NCBI RefSeq assembly: GCF_004785795.1
Contig: NZ_SRRO01000001.1
Coordinates: 2,542,001 to 2,606,000, forward strand
DNA length: 64,000 nucleotides
Direction of reading: 5' to 3'
Source of the DNA: Nocardioides eburneiflavus
Lineage (GTDB): Bacteria; Actinomycetota; Actinomycetes; Propionibacteriales; Nocardioidaceae
In this document: in pieces, positions 45,013 through 55,900 of the stretch
Layout: the number at the start of each line of letters is the position of its first letter
How positions within the stretch are numbered: the first letter of the stretch is position 1
Made by a program: the position numbers and the translations under genes
The notes under the pieces: generated by a model
The model's database searches: none
What the model was told of the DNA's origin: nothing
What the model saw: only the letters and a program-made list of their open reading frames with translations

Positions 45013-46739
45013 CACGGACGACCGCCCGTGCCGCCGGGGTGCTCCTCGTCGCGGCCCTGCTGTCCGGCTGCGTACGGATGCCGACGTCCGGTCCGGTCGT
45101 GGAGTCCGAGGTCACTGCCGGTGCCGACGACGTGCCCGGCATCTTCTTCGACCCGCGTCCCCCGCAGGAGGGCGACCCTGCGGCCGACATCGTGGCGGGC
45201 TTCTTCGAGGCGATGAAGGCCACGCCCATCCGTACGACGGTCGCGCGCCAGTTCCTGTCCCGCGAGGCGGCCGAGTCGTGGACGCCCGAGCAGCAGATCC
45301 TCACCTATGCCGAGCTGGGGGACGCCTCGGCCGGCACGTTCGTGCGGGTGCCGCTGACCGACGTCAACACCTACGACGCCCGGGGTGCGTGGCAGCGCAC
45401 GGACGGCGGCGTCCAGCTGGGGCTCCGGCTGGTGCAGGAGGACGGCGAGTGGCGCATCGACGAGCTCCCCGACGCCCTGATCGTGCCGGACTCGTGGTTC
45501 GACGACTGGTACGAGCGGGCCGCGCTCTACTACTTCGACCCGACCGCACAGGTGCTCGTCCCCGAGCCGGTCTTCGTCCCGCGTGGCGAGCAGTACGCCT
45601 CGTCGCTGGTGCGCGGGCTGCTCGCGCCCCTGGGCGCGGAGTCGCTGGACGTCGTCCGCAGCTACTTCCCGCCGGGGACCACGCCGGGCCTCTCGGTCCC
45701 GATCGAGTCGGGCATCGCCCGGGTGGCCCTGTCCGGCGACCCGGACGCGGTCGACGACGAGACGGCCGAGCGGATGCTCACGCAGCTGGTGTGGACCCTC
45801 GGCCAGGAGCCGCGGATCAGCGCCGTCGAGCTCAGTGTCGGCGACCGCACGTTCACCGGACCCGGCGGGCTGGCGCCGGTCAACCTCAGCTTCGGGGCGG
45901 CCTACGACCCCAACGGCGACCGCGCGAGCACCGACCTCTTCGCCCTGGATGAGGGTCGTCTGGTCGCCGGGCGCGTGGGCGACCTGGGCCCCACCAGCGG
46001 GCCGTTCGGCGAGCCCGGCTACGCGCTGCGCTCGATCGGCGTCAACCTCCCCGGCACGCGGGTCGCCGCCGTCTCGGTCACCGGTACCGACCTCCTCCTC
46101 GCCCCGGCCGAGGTGCCGACGGGCGAGGTGACCACGCCGGTGATCGGCGCCGTCGACCTCGCTGCCCCGCACTGGGACCACCGCGACCGGATCTGGGTGC
46201 TGGACCGCGGCGCCGGCCGCGCGCGGGTGGTCCAGGTCGCCGACGGTGACGCCGTCGAGCTGGTCGTGCCGGGCCTCACCGGTCGCCGGGTGACCGAGCT
46301 GATCGTCTCCCGCGACGGCAGCAGGCTGGTGGCCGTGGTCCGCGGCGCGAAGGCCGACCGGGTCGTGTCGGTCCGGGTGCGCCACGACGCCGCCGGGACG
46401 GTCCTCGGCTTCACGCCGCCTCGCACGCTCCCGCTGCCCACCGAGGACACCACCCGCATCCGCGACGTCGCCTGGCGCTCGCCGACGACCGTCTCGGTGC
46501 TCAGCGACATCAACGAGGAGCGTTCCCAGGTGCGCACGATCTCGGTCGACGGCGCGCCCGGCGGCATCGCCACCGGCGGCGCGACCAGCCTGCGCGGCCG
46601 GGTCCGCACCCTCGTGTCGACGCCGGCCGACGGTGAGGTGTACGCCCTCGCGGGCCGAGCGGTGACCAGCCTGATCCGGCCGGAGCGGATGGTGCCAGAC
46701 CTCCCGCAGGGCCTCACGTCGCTCACCTACGTGGGCTGA
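45009..46739 (+). CDS. lpqB: MtrAB-associated lipoprotein LpqB
   Basis: 576 residues. Signal peptide with lipobox LLSGC (Cys21), then the conserved MPTSGPV; a GerMN domain (about 175-295) with ARVALSGD-like and TLGQEPRISAVEL segments; and a C-terminal beta-propeller (about 300-570) with blades like HWDHRDRIWVLDRG and IRDVAWRSPTTVSVLS. In mycobacteria LpqB modulates MtrB at the outer face of the membrane. Coupled to mtrB by a 4-base overlap. Length is normal for the family. Confidence 0.95.
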   Translation: MTRTTARAAGVLLVAALLSGCVRMPTSGPVVESEVTAGADDVPGIFFDPRPPQEGDPAADIVAGFFEAMKATPIRTTVARQFLSREAAESWTPEQQILTYAELGDASAGTFVRVPLTDVNTYDARGAWQRTDGGVQLGLRLVQEDGEWRIDELPDALIVPDSWFDDWYERAALYYFDPTAQVLVPEPVFVPRGEQYASSLVRGLLAPLGAESLDVVRSYFPPGTTPGLSVPIESGIARVALSGDPDAVDDETAERMLTQLVWTLGQEPRISAVELSVGDRTFTGPGGLAPVNLSFGAAYDPNGDRASTDLFALDEGRLVAGRVGDLGPTSGPFGEPGYALRSIGVNLPGTRVAAVSVTGTDLLLAPAEVPTGEVTTPVIGAVDLAAPHWDHRDRIWVLDRGAGRARVVQVADGDAVELVVPGLTGRRVTELIVSRDGSRLVAVVRGAKADRVVSVRVRHDAAGTVLGFTPPRTLPLPTEDTTRIRDVAWRSPTTVSVLSDINEERSQVRTISVDGAPGGIATGGATSLRGRVRTLVSTPADGEVYALAGRAVTSLIRPERMVPDLPQGLTSLTYVG

Positions 46740-46796
46740 TCCACAGTCCGGGTCGGCCCGTTGCGCCCGCCCGTCCCCGCCTGCTGGCATGGCTGG

Positions 46797-47537
46797 GTGC
46801 TCGACGAGGCCCTCGACCTGTTCCTCGGCAGCCGCTGCGTCGGGTGCGACCGGCCCGGGCGGATGCTGTGCGCGGCGTGCCGCGGCGGGCTCTCGCACAC
46901 CTCGCGGGTGGCCTGGCCCTCGCCCGTGCCCGCGGGACTCGTCACGCCGTGGGTCGCGGAGACGTACGACGGCGCGGTGCGTGCGCTCGTGGTGGGCCAC
47001 AAGGACCGCGGTCAGTGGGGCCACCGGCGCGTGCTGGGCTCCCTCCTGGCCGAGGCGGTGCGCGGTGCGACCGGAGGCGTCGACCCGGAGGTGCCGGTGC
47101 TGCTGGTGCCCGTGCCGTCGCGTCCGGGAGCCGGGCGCCGCCGCGGCTACGAGGCCACCGCGGCACTCGCGCGTACGGCCGCGCGCGCCCTGCGCCGCGA
47201 GCGTCCGGTGCTGCTCGCCCCGCTCCTGGCCTCGCGCGGGGCGGCCGACCAGGCGGGCCTGGGCGCGGGGGACCGGGCACGGAACGTGGCCGGGTCGATG
47301 CACTGCCCCTCGGCCGCCCTCGCGCGCGTCGGGCGCCGGCGGAGCGCGGCGTACGTCGTGGTGTGCGACGACGTGGTCACCACCGGGTCCACGGCGCGGG
47401 AGGCCCAGCGGGCGCTCGAGGCCGTCGGCCTGCGGCCCGTCGCGATCGCGGCCGTCGCGGCCACCCGCCGGCGCGCCGGGCCGGGCGGGGGACCGACTGG
47501 TGACCCGGCTGTTGGCCCGGGGGCCCGGAGGGGCTAG
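46797..47537 (+). CDS. comF: ComF family phosphoribosyltransferase-like protein
   Basis: 246 residues. N-terminal zinc ribbon (CVGCDRPGRMLCAAC) and a C-terminal type I PRTase fold with the PRPP loop VVVCDDVVTTGSTARE. ComF proteins act in DNA uptake in competent bacteria; in actinobacteria their role is unclear, though the position next to lpqB and hpf is conserved. Start taken as GTG 46797; an in-frame TTG at 46761 is possible but has no ribosome site. The 3' end is Gly/Pro-rich and overlaps the promoter candidate of the next transcript. Confidence 0.9.
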   Translation: MLDEALDLFLGSRCVGCDRPGRMLCAACRGGLSHTSRVAWPSPVPAGLVTPWVAETYDGAVRALVVGHKDRGQWGHRRVLGSLLAEAVRGATGGVDPEVPVLLVPVPSRPGAGRRRGYEATAALARTAARALRRERPVLLAPLLASRGAADQAGLGAGDRARNVAGSMHCPSAALARVGRRRSAAYVVVCDDVVTTGSTAREAQRALEAVGLRPVAIAAVAATRRRAGPGGGPTGDPAVGPGARRG

Positions 47538-47540
47538 CGT
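47512..47540 (+). promoter_or_regulatory. Promoter candidate for the hpf leader RNA
   Basis: TTGGCC at 47512-47517, a 17-base spacer and TAGCGT at 47535-47540, overlapping the comF stop codon. A start near 47547 would give a leader of nearly 400 bases before hpf. Confidence 0.45.
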
Positions 47541-47546
47541 CTTGTC

Positions 47547-47800
47547 ATGGAGTCCGCCCGGGTCCGTGGTTGCGTCACGGAGAGGGCTGCGCGCAGCACC
47601 GAGAGGTGCCTCGCCAGGTCCTACCCGCGGCAAGCCGATGCCAGTCGCAGGCGAAACGGTCCACGTAAGTCCCCGGTCGCGCCGCTGCCCAGCAGCGCCG
47701 TGCCCGGCGGACGATCACGGTGCGGCTTAGAAGTAAGTCCTGCCCCGTCGCCGACACCAGATGTGTCGGATGCCGGGAGAAGGCCAGTAGTGACGGAGAA
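47547..47800 (+). ncRNA. Structured RNA upstream of hpf, raiA-motif candidate
   Basis: The 401 bases between comF and hpf hold no convincing gene but fold strongly: CCGTG/CACGG (47564-47580), GCACC-GAGA-GGTGC with a GNRA tetraloop (47596-47609), CGCTG/CAGCG (47683-47697) and CCGACAC/GTGTCGG (47751-47769). GTAAGTCC occurs twice (47665-47672, 47733-47740). The raiA-motif RNA of Firmicutes and Actinobacteria is named for lying upstream of raiA/hpf, so position and size fit. Identity rests on position and hairpins, not on a covariance search; the 3' limit is a guess, and 47801-47926 shows nothing further that I can name. Confidence 0.6.
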
Positions 47801-47938
47801 GTTGCGAACGCTTCAGCAGGCGGTTGTGGGGTCGAAGACCAGGTCGGCCGGGCGGGCTCCATCCCACCCTGCCCCGGCGGGTGTGCCGTCGCGGCGATAT
47901 GGAGGGGTGCGGACCGTTCGCTAGTTGAGGAGGTTCAC

Positions 47939-48556
47939 ATGGAGGTTGTGGTCACGGGACGGCACTGCGAGGTGTCCGACCGGTTCCGCGAGCACGTGTC
48001 CGAGAAGCTCACCCGTCTGGAGAAGCACGATCACCGCATCATGCGCGTCCAGGTGGAGGTCGAGCTCGAGAAGAATCCTCGCCAGCACGACCGGTCCACC
48101 AAGGTGGAGCTGACCGCGTTCTCCAAGGGCCCGGTGATCCGGGCCGAGGCGGCGGCCGAGGACAAGATGGGCGCGCTCGACCTGGCCCTCGACAAGATGC
48201 AGGCCCAGATGCGCCGCGCGGCCGACCGGCGCCGCGTGCACAAGGGCCGCGCCGCGGCATCGGTGGGGGAGGCCCTCGCCGGCATGCCCACCGTCGACGA
48301 CGCCGCGCAGGACGACGAGGAGACCGGTGTCATCGAGCACAAGGTCGGCCCGATCACCGTCACCGGTGACGGACCGCTGGTCGTGCGCGAGAAGTCCCAC
48401 CACGCCACCCCCATGACGCTCGACCAGGCCCTCTACGAGATGGAGCTGGTCGGGCACGACTTCTACCTGTTCGTCGACAAGGAGAGCGAGCGCCCTGCTG
48501 TCGTCTACCGCCGCCGCGGCTACGACTACGGCGTGATCTCGCTCGACCTCGGCTGA
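47939..48556 (+). CDS. hpf: Ribosome hibernation promoting factor, long form
   Basis: 205 residues. N-terminal S30AE domain (1-100: [37 protein letters not shown]) and C-terminal dimerisation domain (about 145-205: [31 protein letters not shown] split in the usual way) identify long HPF, which joins 70S ribosomes into inactive 100S dimers in stationary phase. GAGGAGG at 47927-47933, five bases before the ATG, sets the start. The long structured leader suggests RNA-level control. Confidence 0.96.
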   Translation: MEVVVTGRHCEVSDRFREHVSEKLTRLEKHDHRIMRVQVEVELEKNPRQHDRSTKVELTAFSKGPVIRAEAAAEDKMGALDLALDKMQAQMRRAADRRRVHKGRAAASVGEALAGMPTVDDAAQDDEETGVIEHKVGPITVTGDGPLVVREKSHHATPMTLDQALYEMELVGHDFYLFVDKESERPAVVYRRRGYDYGVISLDLG

Positions 48557-48600
48557 GTGCCCTCCGCCCCTCGGTCGCGCGCGCATGTAATGATGCGCGC

Positions 48601-49275
48601 GTGACCGAGGCACAGAGCAGTGAACCCGTCCGCGTCCTGGTGGTCGACGACCAGGAGCTGTTCCGTCGAGGCCTGATCATGCTGCTCAGCGGCGACACCG
48701 ACATCGAGGTGGTCGGCGAGGCGGCCGACGGCATCACGGCCACGGAGCTCGCGACCACCACCGCGCCCGACGTCATCCTGCTCGACGTCCGGATGCCGCG
48801 TCGCACGGGAGTGGAGGCCTGCCGCGCCATCAAGGAGGCCGTCCCGGCCACCAAGATCATCATGCTCACCGTCTCCGACGAGGAGGCCGACCTCTACGAG
48901 TCGGTCAAGAACGGCGCGGCCGGCTACCTCCTCAAGGACTCCTCGATCGAGGAGGTCGCCCAGGCGATCCGGGTGGTCAACGAGGGCCAGTCCCTGATCA
49001 GCCCGTCGATGGCGGTCAAGCTCATCGACGAGTTCAAGCAGATGTCCAAGCCGGAGCGCGAGCAGGGCCCGGCCCTGCGGCTGACCGAGCGCGAGCTCGA
49101 GGTGCTGCGGCTGGTGGCCAAGGGCCTCAACAACCGCGAGGTCGCCAAGGAGCTCTTCATCTCCGAGAACACCGTGAAGAACCACGTCCGCAACATCCTG
49201 GAGAAGCTCCAGCTGCACTCCCGCATGGAGGCCGTCATGTACGCCATGCGCGAGAAGTTGTTGGACCTCCCCTGA
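48601..49275 (+). CDS. NarL/FixJ-type response regulator
   Basis: 224 residues. Receiver domain (10-125) with [12 protein letters not shown], phospho-Asp in [13 protein letters not shown] (Asp62 by count) and [11 protein letters not shown]; LuxR-type HTH (about 158-222) with [28 protein letters not shown] and [13 protein letters not shown]. No kinase gene is adjacent, so it is an orphan here. GTG start at 48601, 44 bases after hpf. Actinobacteria often keep an orphan NarL regulator in this position between hpf and secA; target genes unknown. Confidence 0.93.
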   Translation: MTEAQSSEPVRVLVVDDQELFRRGLIMLLSGDTDIEVVGEAADGITATELATTTAPDVILLDVRMPRRTGVEACRAIKEAVPATKIIMLTVSDEEADLYESVKNGAAGYLLKDSSIEEVAQAIRVVNEGQSLISPSMAVKLIDEFKQMSKPEREQGPALRLTERELEVLRLVAKGLNNREVAKELFISENTVKNHVRNILEKLQLHSRMEAVMYAMREKLLDLP

Positions 49276-49309
49276 GGCTGCGCTGAGGCTGTCGGTCCGC
49301 TCTGGTTGA

Positions 49310-50548
49310 GTGCCGTCCGTGACGGAGACCCTCACCAAGCTCCAGGCCCGCCGGATCGCGCTGGCCGCGCAGGGCTTCACCGACCGCGCGCACGCCACGC
49401 CCTCGTCGAAGACCCTCGACCGCACGGTCGCGCGCACCGGCGTGCTCCAGGTCGACTCGGTCAACGTCCTCCAGCGCGCCCACTACATGCCTCTCTACTC
49501 GCGGATGGGCCCCTACGACGTCGACCTGCTCCGGCGCGCGACGACGTCGACCGGGCGACGCGAGCGCACCCTCGTCGAGTACTGGGCGCACGTGCAGGCG
49601 CTCATGCCCGTCGACCTGTGGCCGCTGATGCGGCACCGGATGGAGCACTACCGCGCCGAGCGGGGCAAGTGGGGCTTCACCGCCGACGCGACGCTCGAGC
49701 CACGCGTGCGCGACGCCGTCCGTGACCGCGGGCCGGTCACGGCCCGCGACCTCGAGGAGGAGCTCAGCACCGGGCCCCGCTCGCGCGAGCACTGGGGCTG
49801 GAACTGGTCGGAGGCCCGCAAGGTGCTCGACTACCTCTACCTCGTCGGCGACGTCGCCATCGCCGGTCGAAACAGCCAGTTCGAGGTCGTCTACGACCTC
49901 CCCGAGCGGGTGCTGCCGGCAGCGGTGCTGGACGCGCCGACGCCCACCCCGCAGGAAGCGGTGACCGAGCTCGTACGCCGGGCCGCCCGCTCGCACGGCG
50001 TCGCGAGCCTCGCCTGCCTCGCCGACTACTACCGGCTGCGCCTCCAGCCCGCCCCGGGTGCGGCGAGCGCGAAGGTCGCCGTCGAGGAGCTGGTCGAGGC
50101 CGGAGAGCTCGCCCCGGTCACCGTGCAGGGGTGGAAGCGGCAGGCCTACCTCCACCGTGACGCCCGGACGCCGCGGCGGGTCGGCGCGCGCACCCTCCTC
50201 AGCCCCTTCGACCCCGTGGTGTGGGAGCGGGCACGAGCCGAGGCGCTGTTCGACTTCTTCTACCGGATCGAGATCTACGTCCCCCAGGACAAGCGCCTCC
50301 ACGGCTACTACGTGCTCCCGTTCCTGCTGGGCGACCGGCTCGTGGCGCGCGTCGACCTCAAGGCCGACCGCGCCACGCGACGGTTGCTGGTCCCGGGCGC
50401 CTTCACCGAGGCCAGCGCTCCGCCGGAGACGGCCGACGAGCTGGCCGCCGAGCTGCGCCGGCTGGCGGGCTGGCTCGGGCTGGACGACGTCACCGTGGGC
50501 GTCAAGGGCGACCTGTCGCCGGCATTGGGTGCCGCGTTGGCGGGGTAG
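49310..50548 (+). CDS. YcaQ/AlkX-type DNA glycosylase (winged-helix, HTH_42)
   Basis: 412 residues of the HTH_42/YcaQ family, which removes damaged bases including interstrand crosslink adducts. LQVDSVNVLQRAHYMPLYSR contains the Q-phi-D signature of the YcaQ (AlkX) branch, near residue 47; LLSPFDPVVWERARAEALFDF and YVLPFLLGDRLVARVDLKADR are the family's C-terminal blocks. Start GTG 49310 (an in-frame GTG at 49319 is equally possible). It stands just before secA in the same direction, without an evident link. Confidence 0.9.
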   Translation: MPSVTETLTKLQARRIALAAQGFTDRAHATPSSKTLDRTVARTGVLQVDSVNVLQRAHYMPLYSRMGPYDVDLLRRATTSTGRRERTLVEYWAHVQALMPVDLWPLMRHRMEHYRAERGKWGFTADATLEPRVRDAVRDRGPVTARDLEEELSTGPRSREHWGWNWSEARKVLDYLYLVGDVAIAGRNSQFEVVYDLPERVLPAAVLDAPTPTPQEAVTELVRRAARSHGVASLACLADYYRLRLQPAPGAASAKVAVEELVEAGELAPVTVQGWKRQAYLHRDARTPRRVGARTLLSPFDPVVWERARAEALFDFFYRIEIYVPQDKRLHGYYVLPFLLGDRLVARVDLKADRATRRLLVPGAFTEASAPPETADELAAELRRLAGWLGLDDVTVGVKGDLSPALGAALAG

Positions 50549-50563
50549 GTACAGTTACCACTC

Positions 50564-53401
<2,838 letters not shown>

Positions 53402-53430
53402 GCAGCCGGCCGGCTCCGTCTCTCACCGCT

Positions 53431-53538
53431 GGTTGAGCAGCGAGTGCAGCGAGTGTGTCGAAACCCAGGTCTCTCGACAAGCCAGGGTTTCGACAGGCCG
53501 CTGCGGCCTCGTTCCTCGGCCGCAGGCCATGCTCAACC
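53431..53538. repeat. Dispersed hairpin repeat after secA
   Basis: Outer arms GGTTGAGC (53431-53438) and GCTCAACC (53531-53538) enclose an inner perfect hairpin TGTCGAAACCC (53456-53466) / GGGTTTCGACA (53485-53495). The words GGTTGAG, AGCGAGTGCAGCGAGTG, CGAAACC and CTCGTTCCTCG are characteristic of repeats I know from Nocardioides genomes. Here it may also end secA transcription between convergent genes. Confidence 0.7.
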
Positions 53539-53587
53539 TCCCGTCGCCCACGGTGCGTCTCGTTCCTCGAGGCACCTGCGACGTCAC

Positions 53588-54106
53588 TCAGCCCATCTGC
53601 AGGGCGACGCACTGCCAGCGGTCGCGCACGATCTCGAAGCGTGCGGCGACCGCCCGGGAGCGCCTGCCGTAGCGCACGTGCGCGCTGGCCTCCACCGCGT
53701 CGTTGCGGATGAGGGCGGTGCGTACGCCCACCACGACCGGCCGGGCCGGGTTGGGGCCGCGCCCCTGGCCCGGGGCCGAGCCGGCGGCAGCGGTCACGGT
53801 GCGGGCCCGCGCCGTGAGGTCCTCGTAGACCTCGGGGACAGCGTGCCGGAGCACCTGGGTGACCGGGCGGTCGCCGGCTCCGATCTCGACGACCGCCTGC
53901 AGGAACCGGCCGACGAAGGCGTCGACGTGCTCACGGGTGGCGAGCTCCACGACGACGAGGTCGCTGCTGCGCGCGCTGCGCAGGCGCGGCCGTGGGGGAG
54001 CCGTACGGGGCGTGAGGTCGAGTGCGAGCGACCCCTGGACGCTGGCCAGTGGTGCGCGCGGTCGCAGCAGGACGACGTCGGCCTCGGCGGTGTCGGGTGT
54101 GCTCAT
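53588..54106 (-). CDS. Rv3235-like conserved actinobacterial protein
   Basis: 172 residues (an extra Met at 54109 is possible). A disordered first third (acidic, then RPRLRS) leads to an alpha/beta domain (about 60-172): VVELATREHVDAFVGRFLQAVVEIGAGDRPVTQV in part, then VGVRTALIRNDAVEASAHVR and FEIVRDRWQCVALQMG, as in the Rv3235 family found near secA1 in mycobacteria. Function unknown. It is translationally coupled to the LysM gene upstream by overlap at 54106-54109. Confidence 0.8.
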   Translation of the reverse strand: MSTPDTAEADVVLLRPRAPLASVQGSLALDLTPRTAPPRPRLRSARSSDLVVVELATREHVDAFVGRFLQAVVEIGAGDRPVTQVLRHAVPEVYEDLTARARTVTAAAGSAPGQGRGPNPARPVVVGVRTALIRNDAVEASAHVRYGRRSRAVAARFEIVRDRWQCVALQMG

Positions 54107-54789
54107 CATCGTGCTCCGTCCTCGTCGGTGTGGGTGCGTGGGTCCGTGGCCGGCAGGCGCAGTGCCTGCCCGGGGTGGATCAGGTCAGGATCCGCGCCGA
54201 CCACGTCGCGGTTGGCGGCCCAGATCGCTCGCCAGCGGCGCTCGACGTCGTCGCCCCGCGCGGGATGTGCCTGCGCGATGGACCAGAGCGAGTCGCCCGG
54301 GCGCACGACGTAGCGCTCGCCGTGCCCGGACCCGGTGCGCGTCGCCGCCACCGGTCGGGTGCGGGGCTCGGCGGACGGGGCGGACGGGGCCACGGCCCGA
54401 TCCGGGAGGGACAGGCCGACCAGCTGCTCGACGGCCCGCCCGGCGTCGCCGCCGCCGTCGGCGTGTGCGGGGACCGCTGTCCCGGCGACGACGGCGACGC
54501 CGCAGGCAAGCAGCACCAGTCGTCGGGTCGTCCCGTCCCCGCTCGGGGCCGCCCCCGCGAGGACCTGGGCCGCGGTGGCCGAGGTGACCAGCCACAGCCA
54601 CCCCAGTGCCACGGCCAGGAGCGTCGCGCAGCCGGCGACGAGGGCGTCGGCGACCGTCTGGTCCGCCGGAGCGGCGGCGCCGGCCGCGCGCCACGAGCCG
54701 GGCACCGTGCGCCCGGCCAGCAGTGCGGCGACCGTGACCGTCAGCCAGACCACGATCGGTCGCCCGCGATCCATCATCCCCCGAGACAT
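54106..54789 (-). CDS. Membrane protein with C-terminal LysM domain
   Basis: 227 residues: an N-terminal helix (about 12-28), a second hydrophobic pair (about 50-75 and 90-108, ending AVPAHA), a Pro/Arg linker and a LysM domain (about 160-218) starting YVVRPGDSLWSIAQAH and ending IHPGQALRLP. LysM binds peptidoglycan GlcNAc. Start 54789 is preferred: the -10 of the promoter at 54821-54849 covers the first possible ATG (54822), and AAAGGA lies about six bases before this one. Probably a wall-associated partner of the Rv3235-like protein. Confidence 0.82.
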   Translation of the reverse strand: MSRGMMDRGRPIVVWLTVTVAALLAGRTVPGSWRAAGAAAPADQTVADALVAGCATLLAVALGWLWLVTSATAAQVLAGAAPSGDGTTRRLVLLACGVAVVAGTAVPAHADGGGDAGRAVEQLVGLSLPDRAVAPSAPSAEPRTRPVAATRTGSGHGERYVVRPGDSLWSIAQAHPARGDDVERRWRAIWAANRDVVGADPDLIHPGQALRLPATDPRTHTDEDGAR

Positions 54790-54820
54790 CCGCATCCTTT
54801 CGTTTGCGTGTGTTTGCGTC

Positions 54821-54849
54821 ATTCAACGGAGGTTTGGTGGCGGTGTCAA
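54821..54849 (-). promoter_or_regulatory. Promoter of the LysM gene
   Basis: On the minus strand TTGACA (54844-54849), a 17-base spacer and TTGAAT (54821-54826). The -35 is a perfect match to the housekeeping consensus. Start expected near 54814. Just downstream, ACGCAAAC occurs twice 10 bases apart (54802-54819), within the leader. Confidence 0.55.
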
Positions 54850-54879
54850 AAGTTTCTCCACAGCCGGGGGGCAGTCGCG

Positions 54880-54970
54880 GGTCTCGATACGTCCGGTCGC
54901 GGCCTCGTTCCTCGCCCGCGCGGCCACTCGACCTCCCTCGCCACGTCCCGATCGACTTCGTCGATCGCGA
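54880..54970. repeat. Degenerate dispersed repeat
   Basis: Carries GGTCTCGATACG and CGGCCTCGTTCCTCG (about 54888-54915), words shared with the repeat after secA (CGGCCTCGTTCCTCGG at 53504-53519). The arms are shorter and no long stem forms, so it looks like a decayed copy. It separates the divergent LysM and 54984 genes. Confidence 0.5.
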
Positions 54971-54983
54971 CTAGGCTCGGGAC

Positions 54984-55520
54984 ATGTCCTGGGAGCACGA
55001 CCTGTTCGCGCTGTTCGACGACCTGGAGGGACAGGCGGCGGCTGCCTGGGAGGCAGACCGGGAGGCCGAGCTCGCGGACCGGGCGCGCACCGAGTACGGC
55101 ACCGTCACGCTCGCCAGCCGGCTGATGGCCTCACGCGGCCACGAGGTGGCCCTCGACCTCCCCCACGTGGGTCGGGTGGAGGGACGGCTGGACAGGGTGG
55201 GGGAGCAGTGGTGCCTGCTCGGCGGGGTGCGGCAGGACTGGATCGTCCCACTGCGCGCGGTGACGGCGGTCCGAGGCGCCAGCGACCGCTCCGTGCCCGA
55301 GGTCGCGTGGTCGCCGATCGACCGTCTCGGCCTGCGTGCCGCCCTGCGACGACTGGCCGACGCCGGCGCCCGGTGCCTCCTGCACCTCGCCGACGGAGCG
55401 CGCCACGAGGCGTACGTCCATCGCGTCGGGGCCGACTTCCTGGAGGCGCGGGACCCGGCCGACGGCGAGCTGCTCGTGCCGTACGCCGGGCTGGTCGCGG
55501 TGCAGAGCCGAGAGGACTGA
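54984..55520 (+). CDS. Conserved actinobacterial protein of unknown function
   Basis: 178 residues without signal or membrane segment. The N-terminus (WEHDLFALFDDLEGQAAAAW) is helical and acidic; the rest is beta-rich (VALDLPHVGRVEGRLDRVGEQWCLLGG, then DWIVPLRAVTAVRG), resembling a small barrel. Similar short proteins occur next to tatB/mrp in actinobacteria but I cannot assign a function. TAGGCT at 54972-54977, six bases before the ATG, suggests a leaderless transcript. Convergent with tatB, 15 bases apart. Confidence 0.72.
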   Translation: MSWEHDLFALFDDLEGQAAAAWEADREAELADRARTEYGTVTLASRLMASRGHEVALDLPHVGRVEGRLDRVGEQWCLLGGVRQDWIVPLRAVTAVRGASDRSVPEVAWSPIDRLGLRAALRRLADAGARCLLHLADGARHEAYVHRVGADFLEARDPADGELLVPYAGLVAVQSRED

Positions 55521-55535
55521 CGGGTCAGGCGGAGG

Positions 55536-55865
55536 TCAGGTGGCCTCGACGTCGTAGGGCGGGACCTGGCCCTCGGGCAGCGCGGCCTTCTTGACGGCCC
55601 GGGCCTGCTCGCGGTCGACCTCGGCCATCGCCTCGGTGATGTGCTTGCGCACGATCGTGCGCGGGTCGAGGTCGCGGAGCTGGAGGTCGGAGTACTCCGG
55701 GCCGAGCTCGCTGCGGAGCTCGTCGCGGGCGTTGTGCGCCAGGCCGCGGGCGCGGTGGAGCAGCTGGGCGGCCTGCCGGGCGAGGTCGGGGAGCTTGTCG
55801 GGACCGAGCACGACCACTGCCACCAGGGCGATCACGGCCAGCTCGAGCAGCCCGACGTCGAACAT
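55536..55865 (-). CDS. tatB: Sec-independent protein translocase subunit TatB
   Basis: 109 residues. MFDVGLLELAVIALVAVVVLGPDKLP is the standard short N-terminal helix with the conserved Glu8 and the G-P hinge near 21-22, followed by an amphipathic helix (LARQAAQLLHRARGLAHNARDEL region) and a charged tail. TatB with TatC recognises twin-arginine signal peptides. The Glu and the tail length fit TatB rather than TatA. Adjacent to mrp on the same strand, 35 bases downstream of its stop. Confidence 0.92.
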   Translation of the reverse strand: MFDVGLLELAVIALVAVVVLGPDKLPDLARQAAQLLHRARGLAHNARDELRSELGPEYSDLQLRDLDPRTIVRKHITEAMAEVDREQARAVKKAALPEGQVPPYDVEAT

Positions 55866-55900
55866 GCCTCAGAACCTACTGCCTCGGCGTGATCGCGCGA

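Noticed and set aside
47547-47924. 125-residue open frame between comF and hpf
   Set aside because: Arg/Pro/Ser-rich with no start signal and covering strong hairpins; better explained as structured RNA.
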